Assembly: GCF_002161595.1 (NCBI RefSeq)
Contig: NZ_NFID01000002.1
Coordinates: 186,001 to 250,000, forward strand
From: Gemmiger sp. An50
GTDB taxonomy: Bacteria; Bacillota; Clostridia; Oscillospirales; Ruminococcaceae
Reading direction: 5' to 3'
DNA: 64,000 nucleotides
Part shown: positions 24,335 through 31,481 of the stretch, piece by piece
How positions within the stretch are numbered: position 1 is the first letter of the stretch
How the letters are laid out: every line of letters starts with the position of its first letter
Notes under the pieces: model-generated
Told to the model about the DNA's origin: nothing
The model's database searches: none
What the model saw: the letters and a program-made list of their open reading frames with translations, nothing else
Position numbers and translations under genes: made by a program

Positions 24335-24800
24335 GAACCGCCTCCTTTACCCGTTCCCGCTTGCGGGGCTTTTCCTTCGCAAGCTGATCCGCCGCCTGTT
24401 TAAGCTGTTCCCGGATGGGGATGCGGCGGGATTTGGATTTACTCAGCACCTTCCGCGAGTATTCAGAAAAGCAGGCGGTGATCGCATCCGCCTGCCCAGC
24501 TTTGAAAAACAACAGGTATTTGTCCGGCCCGGTTTTATAAAAGGCATAGTCCACATTCCACTTCCGGGCCACCCGGTCAAATGCCTTCGTGTCCCCGGAA
24601 AGCTCAATGCTGTTTGTAGCCGCGCCGTGTCCCATGAGCTTTTTCACGCTCTGCCTGCCGTGGGGCGTCTGGTGTTCCCAGTAAGCCTTGCGGATCTTGC
24701 GTCCCACAGCCCCCAGCACATAGGCAAGGCCCCGCGCCGTTAGCTTGCTTGCCCGGACAGAAATTGCTATGGTACGCCGGGAAACATCTTCATCAATCAG
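24321..24800 (-). CDS. PcfB-family (DUF3801) conjugation protein, apparent CTG start
   Basis: PcfB works with the coupling protein PcfC in pCF10-type conjugation. The conserved N-terminus IDEDVSRRTIAISVRASKL lies upstream of every ATG or GTG in frame and is preceded by a TAA stop. The only codons left for initiation are CTG (24800-24798, 8 nt after AAAGGAGG) or the next codon ATT. CTG has the better spacing, giving 159 aa. The body contains KLTARGLAYVLGAVGRKI and DYAFYKTGPDKYLLFFKAGQ; the tail is basic. It overlaps the VirD4 start by 14 nt. Confidence 0.82.
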   Translation of the reverse strand: MIDEDVSRRTIAISVRASKLTARGLAYVLGAVGRKIRKAYWEHQTPHGRQSVKKLMGHGAATNSIELSGDTKAFDRVARKWNVDYAFYKTGPDKYLLFFKAGQADAITACFSEYSRKVLSKSKSRRIPIREQLKQAADQLAKEKPRKRERVKEAVREDR

Positions 24801-24825
24801 TTATACCGCCTCCTTTCCTGCGGCC

Positions 24826-24850
24826 GCCTCGGGACAAAGTGTCTCGAAGT
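24826..24850. repeat. Element palindrome copy 13 (centre 24838)
   Basis: CCTC-GGGACA-AAG-TGTCTC-GAAG, in the gap between the ArdA stop codon and PcfB, 10 bp before the PcfB Shine-Dalgarno. TGTCTC variant. Confidence 0.9.
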
Positions 24851-24855
24851 GCCGT

Positions 24856-25560
24856 CTATCGTTCCTCACGCTCCTTATGGGAAAGTTTCCGATAGCCTTC
24901 CAAAGAGGAACCGTCAATAATCTCTTTGAAGGCCGCCATCTGTTCCCGGATAGAAAGTTTCGGGTAGGAGAAAACCCTGTGCTCGGCGGGAATGTCCTTT
25001 GTATCGTGGTAAAATTCTTTGAAGTTCCCACTGATCTGGACAATATAGCCGCCGGGGGCAAAGTGGCCGCCCTCGTTGATGGAAACATCCCGCCCGTATG
25101 CCTCATAGTCAAAGTAATCTTTCAGATCTTCCGGGATCGGCAAGTCCTCCGCAAAGTAGCGGCCTAAATCCTCCTCATTTTCAATGTCGGGATAAAACTC
25201 GTAACAATCCAGATTTTGCGTGAGGTTGATGAGGTCAGCTACGCTGGAAGTGTGCCCGCCGCTGTCGATCACAGCCTCGAATTTCTCCAAATCGCTCTGA
25301 TCCAGTTCGGAAAGTAGGCAGGCCAGATGGTTGAGCTCGTCAAGATTTTCGTATTCCGTCAGATAGTCATAGAGCCCCAGCACATCACCGTCAAAGCTGG
25401 TAATGAAAAACTCCTCATACCGCACACCATCCACACCGATGCGCTTTAGGAGCGCCTGCACCTCCTCCGTGGTAGTGGGGAATTTCAGCGTTTCTCCTAC
25501 AAGCTCGCCCTCGTTATATTTCCCCAGGTTCGTGATGTAGGCTTCGAAAAGGGCCGCCAT
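24856..25560 (-). CDS. ArdA-family antirestriction protein
   Basis: 234 aa and strongly acidic. It begins EAYITNLGKYNEGELVGE, the classic ArdA start, followed by the second domain (FFITSFDGDVLGLYDYLTE) and the third (NLDCYEFYPDIENEEDLGRY...FDYEAYGRDVSINEGGHFAPGGYI). ArdA proteins mimic bent B-DNA and block type I restriction enzymes, which protects an incoming element. A C-terminal extension of about 40 residues is longer than in Tn916 ArdA. Overlaps the preceding gene by 1 nt. Confidence 0.93.
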   Translation of the reverse strand: MAALFEAYITNLGKYNEGELVGETLKFPTTTEEVQALLKRIGVDGVRYEEFFITSFDGDVLGLYDYLTEYENLDELNHLACLLSELDQSDLEKFEAVIDSGGHTSSVADLINLTQNLDCYEFYPDIENEEDLGRYFAEDLPIPEDLKDYFDYEAYGRDVSINEGGHFAPGGYIVQISGNFKEFYHDTKDIPAEHRVFSYPKLSIREQMAAFKEIIDGSSLEGYRKLSHKEREER

Positions 25561-25901
25561 CAGCGGCGGCCCTGTCCCTTGACGGTAAGGATGCCCTCAA
25601 GGGTGGTAGCAGTAATCCCCAGCCGCTGGGCAACGGCGATGTCGTTTTTCATGGCCTCTGTCATGATATGGCCGCAGACCACCAGTACATGGGAGCGGCG
25701 GAGCAGGTCGCGGCTCATGTCAATGCCGCTTTTGTGTTCCTCCGGCACTGCATCATTGAGGAACAAGGGCAGATACAGGGTAGGACAGATGGGCGAAAAG
25801 CCCGCCTCATACACCGCCCGGCAGTAGCGGGCCGCCTGTTCTGCGTTTTCACTGTCACCGCCAAGCCATCCGGCGGTAATATAAGCAAGTGGCCGTTTCA
25901 T
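25560..25901 (-). CDS. Nucleoside 2-deoxyribosyltransferase-like small protein (DUF4406/DUF7768 type)
   Basis: 113 aa, start ATG 25901 with GGAGG at 8 nt. AYITAGWLGGDSENAEQAARYCRAVYEAGFSPICPTLYL and DMSRDLLRRSHVLVVCG follow the Rossmann-like pattern of the nucleoside deoxyribosyltransferase/DUF4406 fold. It occurs next to ArdA in other gut ICEs. A nucleotide-handling or anti-defence role is possible; the substrate cannot be inferred. Confidence 0.65.
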   Translation of the reverse strand: MKRPLAYITAGWLGGDSENAEQAARYCRAVYEAGFSPICPTLYLPLFLNDAVPEEHKSGIDMSRDLLRRSHVLVVCGHIMTEAMKNDIAVAQRLGITATTLEGILTVKGQGRR

Positions 25902-25988
25902 TGTCAAAACCTCCGTTCTTTGAAGAAAGATACTTCAGCCCAATCCCCCCGCCCTTTCCCAGTCATGGGAAAGGGGGCGGCTCTGGAG

Positions 25989-26131
25989 GATATATGCCCC
26001 CGCCGCGCCGCTGGAAGTAGCACAGCCGGGGCAGACCGTCAAGGGCAGGCCGCCGCAAGCGGCGGTGCGTTGCACCCTTGACGGCCCACTCCCGGCTGTG
26101 CAGGAATATAGGCGGCGACGGGGGATATATC
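25989..26131. ncRNA. Three-tier nested inverted repeat (structured RNA or single-strand DNA element)
   Basis: Four dyads nest around one centre. Outer: GATATATGCCCCCG with CGGGGGATATATC. Middle: GCACAGCCGGG with CCCGGCTGTGC. Inner: CCGTCAAGGG with CCCTTGACGG. Tip: GCCGCC-GC-AA-GCGGCGG. It fills the 289-bp gap between the ArdA pair and parB, where no ORF is credible. The inner GTCAAGG/CCTTGAC stem recurs at 43484 in the mobilizable element. Whether it acts as RNA, oriT or single-strand origin is open. Confidence 0.5.
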
Positions 26132-26162
26132 ACCACAGAGCCCTCTGCAGGAGGGGCGGGGC

Positions 26163-26187
26163 CCCTCGGGACAATTTGTCTCGAAGT
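26163..26187. repeat. Element palindrome copy 14 (centre 26175)
   Basis: CCTC-GGGACA-ATT-TGTCTC-GAAG, 10 bp beyond the ParB stop codon. TGTCTC variant. Confidence 0.9.
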
Positions 26188-26196
26188 GTGGTCGGG

Positions 26197-27657
26197 TTAC
26201 TTGTCTTTTTCCATCTTTTTCGGAGCCTTTGCCAGCTCGGGCGGCTGTTTCTCCTTCCACTCGTCCAGCAAAGTCATGATCTGCTCCTTCATTTTGGCGG
26301 GAGTGGCCTCCTTGCCAAAATATTTCTCCAGTTCGGCCATCGAAATAATCACGCCGCGATCCTCCTTTTTCTTTTCGCTTAATATGCCGTCAATCACATC
26401 GCCGTTGAGCTTGCCTTCCTTATCCAGCTCCCGGAGCTGTTTTGCCTGGGCCAGAGAGGGGGACGCCTGTTCCCCGTCAATGGAAACGGCAATCAGCCTT
26501 TGATTTTTCGGCTTGATATAGGAAAGCTCCACCGCAGGCATGAAGCCCATCTTTTTATCGTCCACCTTATCCATGAGCTCCGGGACAAGGTGGTTAAGGC
26601 GCAGATACCGCATGACCTTTTTATAGTTCATGCCATGCGCCTCGCCCACGATTTCAACCGAGCGTTTCCCCACATCGCCCTCGGCCACATTTTTCAGCCG
26701 GGAGCCCTGGTGCTTGATGTCCTCTACCTCCAGATCCAAAAGGGCGGCCAGTTCGCTGGGGAGCGTCTGATCCCTCTGTTTGTTGCTGTCCTTCATGGCC
26801 TCCACCGCCTCGTGGTCGGTCATATCCCGGACAATAAAGGGCATTTCCTCCAGCCCAGCCAGCTCGCTGCCACGGCAGCGGCGATGGCCTGCCACAATCT
26901 CATAGCCGTTTCCGTCCTTTTCCGGGCGGGCAAGGCCGGGCACCATAACGCCGTTGAGCTTGATGGATGCCACGGTTTCCTGCATTTTGGCATCGTCCCG
27001 CACCTTGAACGGATGGGGGCGGAATGTATGGAACGGATGGAGTTCGGAAAGTTTCAGATAGACCAGCTTTCCCTCCTCCACAGGGCGGGGCGGCACAGTC
27101 GGCTCCGTCACACCCTGCTCCGGGGGAGCGGCCTCCTTTGCGGGCTTATCCTTTCCGGCATCCGGGGGAGCAGGAGCTTCGGGAGCTTTCCCGCCACTTC
27201 GGGACAAATTGTCTCGTTGTGACGGCTGGGCCTTGTCGGGGGCCGCCTTGTCAACCTTAGACGGACGGCCCTTGCGGGGCCCGGCCTTTTTGGGCTCTTT
27301 TTCAGCCTCCGGCCCGGGGCGCTCTGTCTTATCAGACTTAGGGGGACGGCCACGGCGCGGCTTTTCAGCTTTCTCGCTTTCAGCGGCAGGACGCTCCGGC
27401 GCAGAAGCCCCGGACTCCTGTTCACGGGATGCCTCTGCCTTTTCCACCTCGGCCCTGGCCGCCTGCCGCTTTTCTGCCATGAGCGCGTCAATCTGCTCTG
27501 CAGAGATTACCACATCACCGGGCTCGGCAGGCCCGGCCTGTTCCAGCGGGTGCCCGGGAACAGCGGCCTCCCCGTGAGCCGGATCAGCCATAGCGGGCGC
27601 GGGGGCCTCTTTGGTTTTCTGCGCTTCGGGGCCTGTGTTCAGTTTTTCATCTGCCAT
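26197..27657 (-). CDS. ParB/Spo0J/KorB-family DNA-binding protein of ICE-1
   Basis: 486 aa. Residues of about 1-195 are disordered, rich in Ala/Pro/Lys/Glu. The ParB N-terminal domain follows (KLSELHPFHTFRPHPFKVRDD...IKLNGVMVPGLARP), with the CTP-binding GHRRCRGSEL motif and DSNKQRDQTLPSELA. Then comes a helix-turn-helix region (VEIVGEAHGMNYKKVMRYLRLNHLV) and a basic C-terminus. ParB proteins bind a palindromic site and slide as CTP clamps; KorB uses this for gene control. No ParA is encoded in ICE-1. The distributed palindrome is the obvious candidate site. One palindrome copy lies in its own linker (RDNLSRSGG). ATG follows AAAGGAGG at 7 nt. Confidence 0.88.
   Translation of the reverse strand: MADEKLNTGPEAQKTKEAPAPAMADPAHGEAAVPGHPLEQAGPAEPGDVVISAEQIDALMAEKRQAARAEVEKAEASREQESGASAPERPAAESEKAEKPRRGRPPKSDKTERPGPEAEKEPKKAGPRKGRPSKVDKAAPDKAQPSQRDNLSRSGGKAPEAPAPPDAGKDKPAKEAAPPEQGVTEPTVPPRPVEEGKLVYLKLSELHPFHTFRPHPFKVRDDAKMQETVASIKLNGVMVPGLARPEKDGNGYEIVAGHRRCRGSELAGLEEMPFIVRDMTDHEAVEAMKDSNKQRDQTLPSELAALLDLEVEDIKHQGSRLKNVAEGDVGKRSVEIVGEAHGMNYKKVMRYLRLNHLVPELMDKVDDKKMGFMPAVELSYIKPKNQRLIAVSIDGEQASPSLAQAKQLRELDKEGKLNGDVIDGILSEKKKEDRGVIISMAELEKYFGKEATPAKMKEQIMTLLDEWKEKQPPELAKAPKKMEKDK
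27196..27220. repeat. Element palindrome copy 15 (centre 27208), in the parB gene
   Basis: CTTC-GGGACA-AAT-TGTCTC-GTTG. Lies in the disordered N-terminal linker of the ParB-like protein; right flank degenerate. Confidence 0.85.
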
Positions 27658-27748
27658 TCACTAACCTCCTTTTCGTGAAAGTTGCACAATTTTGCAGCTT
27701 AAATTTCTGTAATTATTTTTCTGCCTCCTTCCGGTCTATCCACGCAAA

Positions 27749-27780
27749 AAAGCCGCCCAAGATAGCACCTGGACGGCTTT
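27749..27780 (-). terminator. Terminator-like hairpin near the right end of ICE-1
   Basis: AAAGCCGCCCA pairs with TGGACGGCTTT (one mismatch); on the - strand it runs into CTTTTTTGCG. It would shield the ICE-1 genes from leftward read-through entering from outside. The remaining 27658-27872 shows no gene. Confidence 0.6.
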
Positions 27781-27850
27781 CTGCGTAATGTGATAGATCA
27801 AATATTATTTTTTTCGGATTGTAGGCTCCGAAAAGCCTTGTATTTACAGC

Positions 27851-27875
27851 GTTCCTAATAAGAAACAATCATATG
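27851..27875. other. Right attachment junction of ICE-1 (attR)
   Basis: The element arm GTTCCTAATAAGAAACAATCA is followed by TATG (27872-27875), after which host codons CTTATGAACGCC continue the ABC gene. The arm is an imperfect reverse complement of the left arm (TTCCTAATA and AATCA conserved). The circular junction would therefore be a near-palindromic attP centred on CATATG. Confidence 0.8.
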
Positions 27876-28364
27876 CTTATGAACGCCAGTATCCGACGCA
27901 ATATATCGCTTGCAAAACCGGATGCAACAATGGATGATGTGCGCAGGGCGGCAAAAGTGGCCCAAATCGATGACTATATTATGTCTCTGCCAAAGGGATA
28001 TGATAGTGTATTGGGAACGGATTGTTTGCTTTCGGGAGGCGAAAGTCAAAGGATCAGTATTGCACGTGCGATTTTAGCAGATGCACCGATCTTAATCATG
28101 GACGAAGCTACGGCCTTTGCTGATCCGGATTCTGAATTGGAAATTCAAAAAGCTCTCAGCACATTGATTCAAAACCGAACAGTTTTGGTCATTGCACACC
28201 GCCTAAATGCTATTTTAGGTGCAGATCAAATCGCGGTGATGGAGAACGGGAACATCGTTGCAGTTGGAACGCACCAAGAACTGCTGCATCATCCGCACTA
28301 TCAGGCTCTACTGAGACAAGGCGGTTTCCCTGATGATAAGGAGGGAGAGGAAAATCATGAATAA
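27873..28364 (+). pseudogene. Exporter-type ABC half-transporter, 3' part (continuation of 3273-4577)
   Basis: The frame picks up directly after the Q-loop: LMNASIRRNISLAKPDATMDDV, signature LLSGGESQRISIA, Walker B ILIMDEATA and the switch histidine in VLVIAHRLN. It has no start signal of its own; the ATG is simply the junction codon. Together with 3273-4577 it makes one full half-transporter of about 600 aa. It stays intact downstream of the ICE and would be restored by precise excision. Confidence 0.9.
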
Positions 28365-28690
28365 GTCAAAGCGGCTTTTGCCAAGGTTTCATCGGTATAT
28401 GGTTAATGATGATAGAAAAATGCACCAAAAGGGAACCGGCCTTTGTATTCTCTCAGGAATTTTGATCGGGTTGGCACTTGGCATAATGATGCCGGCTGCC
28501 ATGGCTTTGCAAACGATGAATCCGCAGTGGGGTCTGTCTTTTAGGGACTGGGTAATTGTACTTGCAAGTGTGGCTCTTCTCGCTTCTGTTTTTTCTTTTT
28601 GGGGGACAAAGCTCAGTTATGCTGCCGGCTTAGGCTTTATGAAGAATGTGCAAAAAATCGTTGGCAATAAGGTAGCACGCTTACCATTGG
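28357..28690 (+). pseudogene. Second exporter-type ABC half-transporter, N-terminal fragment
   Basis: Start ATG 28357 overlaps the stop of the first gene; GGAG lies 8-10 nt upstream. About 111 residues of an ABC exporter membrane domain remain (LCILSGILIGLALGIMMPAA, MKNVQKIVGNKVARLPL). At 28690/28691 the sequence changes to that of an oppositely oriented SpoVG-family gene. The open frame to 28899 past that point is accidental. Probably the partner of the upstream half-transporter, as in YbtPQ-type pairs; now destroyed. Confidence 0.85.
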
Positions 28691-28778
28691 TCTTGAAATC
28701 TCCGTCCACCAGACGGTCGATCCGCGCCTCCACCTGGGGCGTGGTGGCTTCCTGCTGTTTCTTTTTGGTCGCTGCCAT
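28691..28778 (-). pseudogene. SpoVG-family protein, N-terminal fragment
   Basis: ATG 28778, AAAGGAG at 10 nt. Reads MAATKKKQQEATTPQVEARI then DRLVDGDFK, the start of the SpoVG-like proteins carried by clostridial ICEs. After 29 codons it fuses to reversed ABC-transporter sequence. It marks the truncated left edge of the second ICE remnant. Confidence 0.75.
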
Positions 28779-28798
28779 GGTTATCAAGCTCCTTTCAC

Positions 28799-29527
28799 TC
28801 ACATGGATGGGGTTGTCATGCCGGCAGATTCGGCAGGATCTTCCCGCCGGATCTGTTCCAGGCTTTCTCTTGCCCAGTCGGGCAGATGTTCTTCCTTGAG
28901 AATGCCGATGAAATCGCTCCGGTTCCACCGGGTTCGCTCCCCGTCACCGAGGCAGGTGGCGTATACCGCTCTGCCCGCGGCGTTGGGGGCGCAGCCGAAG
29001 CCGCCGGTCGCCAGCCAGAGCTGATTCTCCGGCGCCCAATAGGACTCCTTCAGCGTGAACGGACTCATGACCAGCACCTTGCCCTCCAGCTCCTGCCCGG
29101 TCATATCGTCGCAGTGGGAGCGCACAAACATCCCAAGCGCATCCTGAGAGTCGCGAAACTCATTTACGAAGATGTCCAGAACACCGGCGTGACTTTCCAC
29201 CATAAACTCATAGTTTCGGTCGCTGTGGGGGATAAAGGTCGCGGCGGCCCACTCCTTGTTCCGGCGGCTGAAGCGCCCATCCTCCGGTTTCAGCTGAATG
29301 GTGGCGGCCAGCACCCATCCCACACGCTTGAAGCCAAAGTCCTCGATGACGCCCCTGGCGCAGTCGTGATTCAGGTGCATCCCATCAAAGCCCCTGCGGA
29401 TGGCCTCCTCGATGGCCTGCTTACAGGCGATGTTCTCCAAGTGGCTTGCCCGCCAGAGAGCCACCTCGTTTTGCCGTTTGGCCTCGGAGAGGGAACTGAG
29501 GTAGAGGTAGGCGTGATCCTTAGTCAT
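28799..29527 (-). CDS. DUF3849-domain protein
   Basis: 242 aa. The DUF3849 region covers about residues 5-110: YLYLSSLSEAKRQNEVALWRASHLENIACKQAIEEAI, then GVIEDFGFKRVGWVLAATIQLKPEDGRFSRRNKEWA. The second half (QLWLATGGFGCAPNAAGRAVYATCLGDGERTRWNRSDFIG) is a separate conserved block of the type often placed beside it in gut ICEs. Function unknown. Start ATG 29527 lies 8 nt inside the previous gene; the much longer upstream frame is not coding. Confidence 0.75.
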   Translation of the reverse strand: MTKDHAYLYLSSLSEAKRQNEVALWRASHLENIACKQAIEEAIRRGFDGMHLNHDCARGVIEDFGFKRVGWVLAATIQLKPEDGRFSRRNKEWAAATFIPHSDRNYEFMVESHAGVLDIFVNEFRDSQDALGMFVRSHCDDMTGQELEGKVLVMSPFTLKESYWAPENQLWLATGGFGCAPNAAGRAVYATCLGDGERTRWNRSDFIGILKEEHLPDWARESLEQIRREDPAESAGMTTPSM

Positions 29528-30020
29528 CGTCCTCGTCCTCATCCAGCTCCATGACTGCCTTGACCAGCTTCTCGAAACCGGCCCTGTCGATACCGAGCTG
29601 TTCCAGGCTCTTGTCCAGCTCGGCCGCCCACTTGGTCTTGCGGTCGTCGGATACCACCAGAACAGCGCCGTCCACGCTGACCACACGAAGGTTGTCGTGC
29701 AGGATGCCGGCATCCGCAAAGGCCTCTGCGGGAATGGGCAGCATATCCTCGCCGCAGCCAGAGCAGCCATCGCACGGGTCCGCATCGTCCTTCTGATCCT
29801 CCCATCCGGCCAGCATATCCTCCCACAGGCTGTGGGCCAGCCGCATCAGCGCCATCATAGCGGCGGCTTTCTCCACCGGCTCCATCTCCTGCTTGAGCAG
29901 GACCATGGCGTTTTCCAGGGTGTGCATCTCCAGCGTTTCCTCCTGCTCGAGGCCGCTCAGGGTGAGGGCCGCCGGCTGGATGACGGCCTTGCCGTCGTTG
30001 GTGTACTTGATAAAGGTCAT
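29520..30020 (-). CDS. 166-aa acidic protein with a CxxCxxC cluster (unknown)
   Basis: Start ATG overlaps the methylase stop (ATGA), GGAGG at 7 nt. The N-terminal part is helical (TLENAMVLLKQEMEPVEKAAAMMALMRLAHSLWEDML), a CDGCSGCGED motif lies near residue 85, and the C-terminus is very acidic (ELDEDEDDD). Three closely spaced cysteines suggest metal binding. The acidity fits the DNA-mimic theme of the cluster, but I know no family. Confidence 0.6.
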   Translation of the reverse strand: MTFIKYTNDGKAVIQPAALTLSGLEQEETLEMHTLENAMVLLKQEMEPVEKAAAMMALMRLAHSLWEDMLAGWEDQKDDADPCDGCSGCGEDMLPIPAEAFADAGILHDNLRVVSVDGAVLVVSDDRKTKWAAELDKSLEQLGIDRAGFEKLVKAVMELDEDEDDD

Positions 30021-31006
30021 CTTCTTTCCTCCGTTTTATGAGATTTTGTTTCCGGTTCGTGGATCAGCGTGTAGCGCCCGTCATCCTCATCTGCGGCAGA
30101 CAGGTTGAAAATGCTGAGCTGCCAATGCCTTGCGGAGTTGTAGAGACGGGGATCGTAGTTGGTGATGACGATCTCCTCGTATTCGCTTCCGGCTTTCTGG
30201 GACATACTGTTGGGGCGTGTGGTGTAGAAGATGTAAAACTCCTTGTACAGATCTACGATGAAGGGACAGTAGTTGTAGGAAACCATCACATACCCATGGC
30301 ACTCCAGAAGCGCATCGTGGAGGCGCTGGTGGCCTTCCTTGGGAAAGCCCACCGCATAGCAGTCCTCTGCATCGTAGTAAGGCGGGTCACAGTAGAAGAA
30401 TGCGTCTTCCCGGTCATATTGGCGGATGAGGTCGACGCAGTCCTTGTTCTCCACCACAACATCGGCCAGCCTGCGGGAACACTCCCAGACCAGATGGAAA
30501 AAGCGGCGGATGTCGCAGGATTTTCCAGCGAAGGATTTTGCGCCGCCGCTGAAGCTGTACCGGATGAGCTTGAAATAGTCTGAGGCTCGCCGCACATCTC
30601 CGCGAGGCGCCCGTTCCAGCATCATCCTTCGGATGGTTTTGGCATCCGGCGGTTCCAGATATCGCTGGGTCAGCTCCATCTCCTCGTCCAGATAGTCATC
30701 GGTGAATTCCTCACGGGAGAAGAACTTATACAGCACATTGAAGTCATCACGGGTGTTCAGCGGCAGGAAGCCAAGTTCCAACAGGAGCGCCATGGTTCTG
30801 TTTTTGACACAGCAGAACAGATTGGTCAGGTCGCCGTTGAAATCGTTATAAACCTCCATGCATCCCTGCTGGATCGGGCGGCTCAATGTCACTGTCCCGC
30901 TGCCGCCGAACACATCGATAAACCGGGAATAGCGCGAGGGGGACAGCTTATGGATCAGCCAGAGCAGCTTGCTTTTGCCTCCCACCCAGGGGATGAAGCT
31001 TTTCAA
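30017..31006 (-). CDS. Dam-type (D12 class) DNA adenine methyltransferase
   Basis: 329 aa. The N-terminal motif FIPWVGGKSKLL and DVFGGSGTVTL (motif I) and the catalytic FFYCDPPYYDAEDCY (motif IV) define the alpha-class Dam/DpnM family. Start is TTG 31006, 9 nt after GGAGG, overlapping the previous stop by 4 nt. No endonuclease partner is present. It probably modifies element DNA against host restriction. Confidence 0.9.
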   Translation of the reverse strand: MKSFIPWVGGKSKLLWLIHKLSPSRYSRFIDVFGGSGTVTLSRPIQQGCMEVYNDFNGDLTNLFCCVKNRTMALLLELGFLPLNTRDDFNVLYKFFSREEFTDDYLDEEMELTQRYLEPPDAKTIRRMMLERAPRGDVRRASDYFKLIRYSFSGGAKSFAGKSCDIRRFFHLVWECSRRLADVVVENKDCVDLIRQYDREDAFFYCDPPYYDAEDCYAVGFPKEGHQRLHDALLECHGYVMVSYNYCPFIVDLYKEFYIFYTTRPNSMSQKAGSEYEEIVITNYDPRLYNSARHWQLSIFNLSAADEDDGRYTLIHEPETKSHKTEERR

Positions 31007-31341
31007 GCAGTATCACCTCCCTCCAGGGGGAGGGATATCTGGCCGCTGTCGGTAAATTGCTCCAACGCTTTGGTGAGGCCACGCTCGGCATGGGCGATCT
31101 TCTTGATCCTGCTTCGGAGCTGCCGGATCGTCCTCTGCAGTTCCTCCTCGGTGTCGGCGTAATAATAGCCGGAATCAGAGCTGCAAATGGGGATGCCATC
31201 CCCGCGCAGGCAGTTGATCGTGCGGCGAAGGTCAGGTCCGCGAATCTGAAAAGCGGCCTCCAGCTCACGGCTGGGGACGACTCTCAGCTCTCCGCGGTGA
31301 TACTCCTTCAGGTGCTTGGCGATAGGGTTGTCCGTCGTCAT
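31003..31341 (-). CDS. 112-aa winged-helix-like accessory protein
   Basis: The first 60 residues (LKEYHRGELRVVPSRELEAAFQIRGPDLRRTINCLRGDGIPICSSDSGYYYA) follow a small winged-helix pattern with a hairpin wing, and the rest is a helical tail. Similar proteins in phages act as DNA-binding initiator or control proteins. ATG has AAAGGAG at 5 nt. It starts a new transcription unit after the terminator at 31387. Confidence 0.6.
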   Translation of the reverse strand: MTTDNPIAKHLKEYHRGELRVVPSRELEAAFQIRGPDLRRTINCLRGDGIPICSSDSGYYYADTEEELQRTIRQLRSRIKKIAHAERGLTKALEQFTDSGQISLPLEGGDTA

Positions 31342-31386
31342 GAAGACTCCTTTCCGGGACAGTTACCCGGAAAGAGCGCAAAAAAG

Positions 31387-31422
31387 CAGGGGCCGTCAGT
31401 CCCTTTCGGGTAACGGCCCCTG
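31387..31422 (-). terminator. Terminator inside the accessory cluster
   Basis: CAGGGGCCGT pairs with ACGGCCCCTG; on the - strand the stem is followed by CTTTTTT. It separates the ArdA-like series from the methylase group. Confidence 0.8.
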
Positions 31423-31481
31423 TGGTGTTATGAAGTTTGTTGTGCTGCTCTGTTCACCTCCATCCAGCGTGGGAAGATATT

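Noticed and set aside
28700-28899. Extension of the ABC half-transporter frame past 28690
   Set aside because: The residues after LPL are a reversed reading of the SpoVG-family gene and the next intergenic region, so the open frame is accidental.
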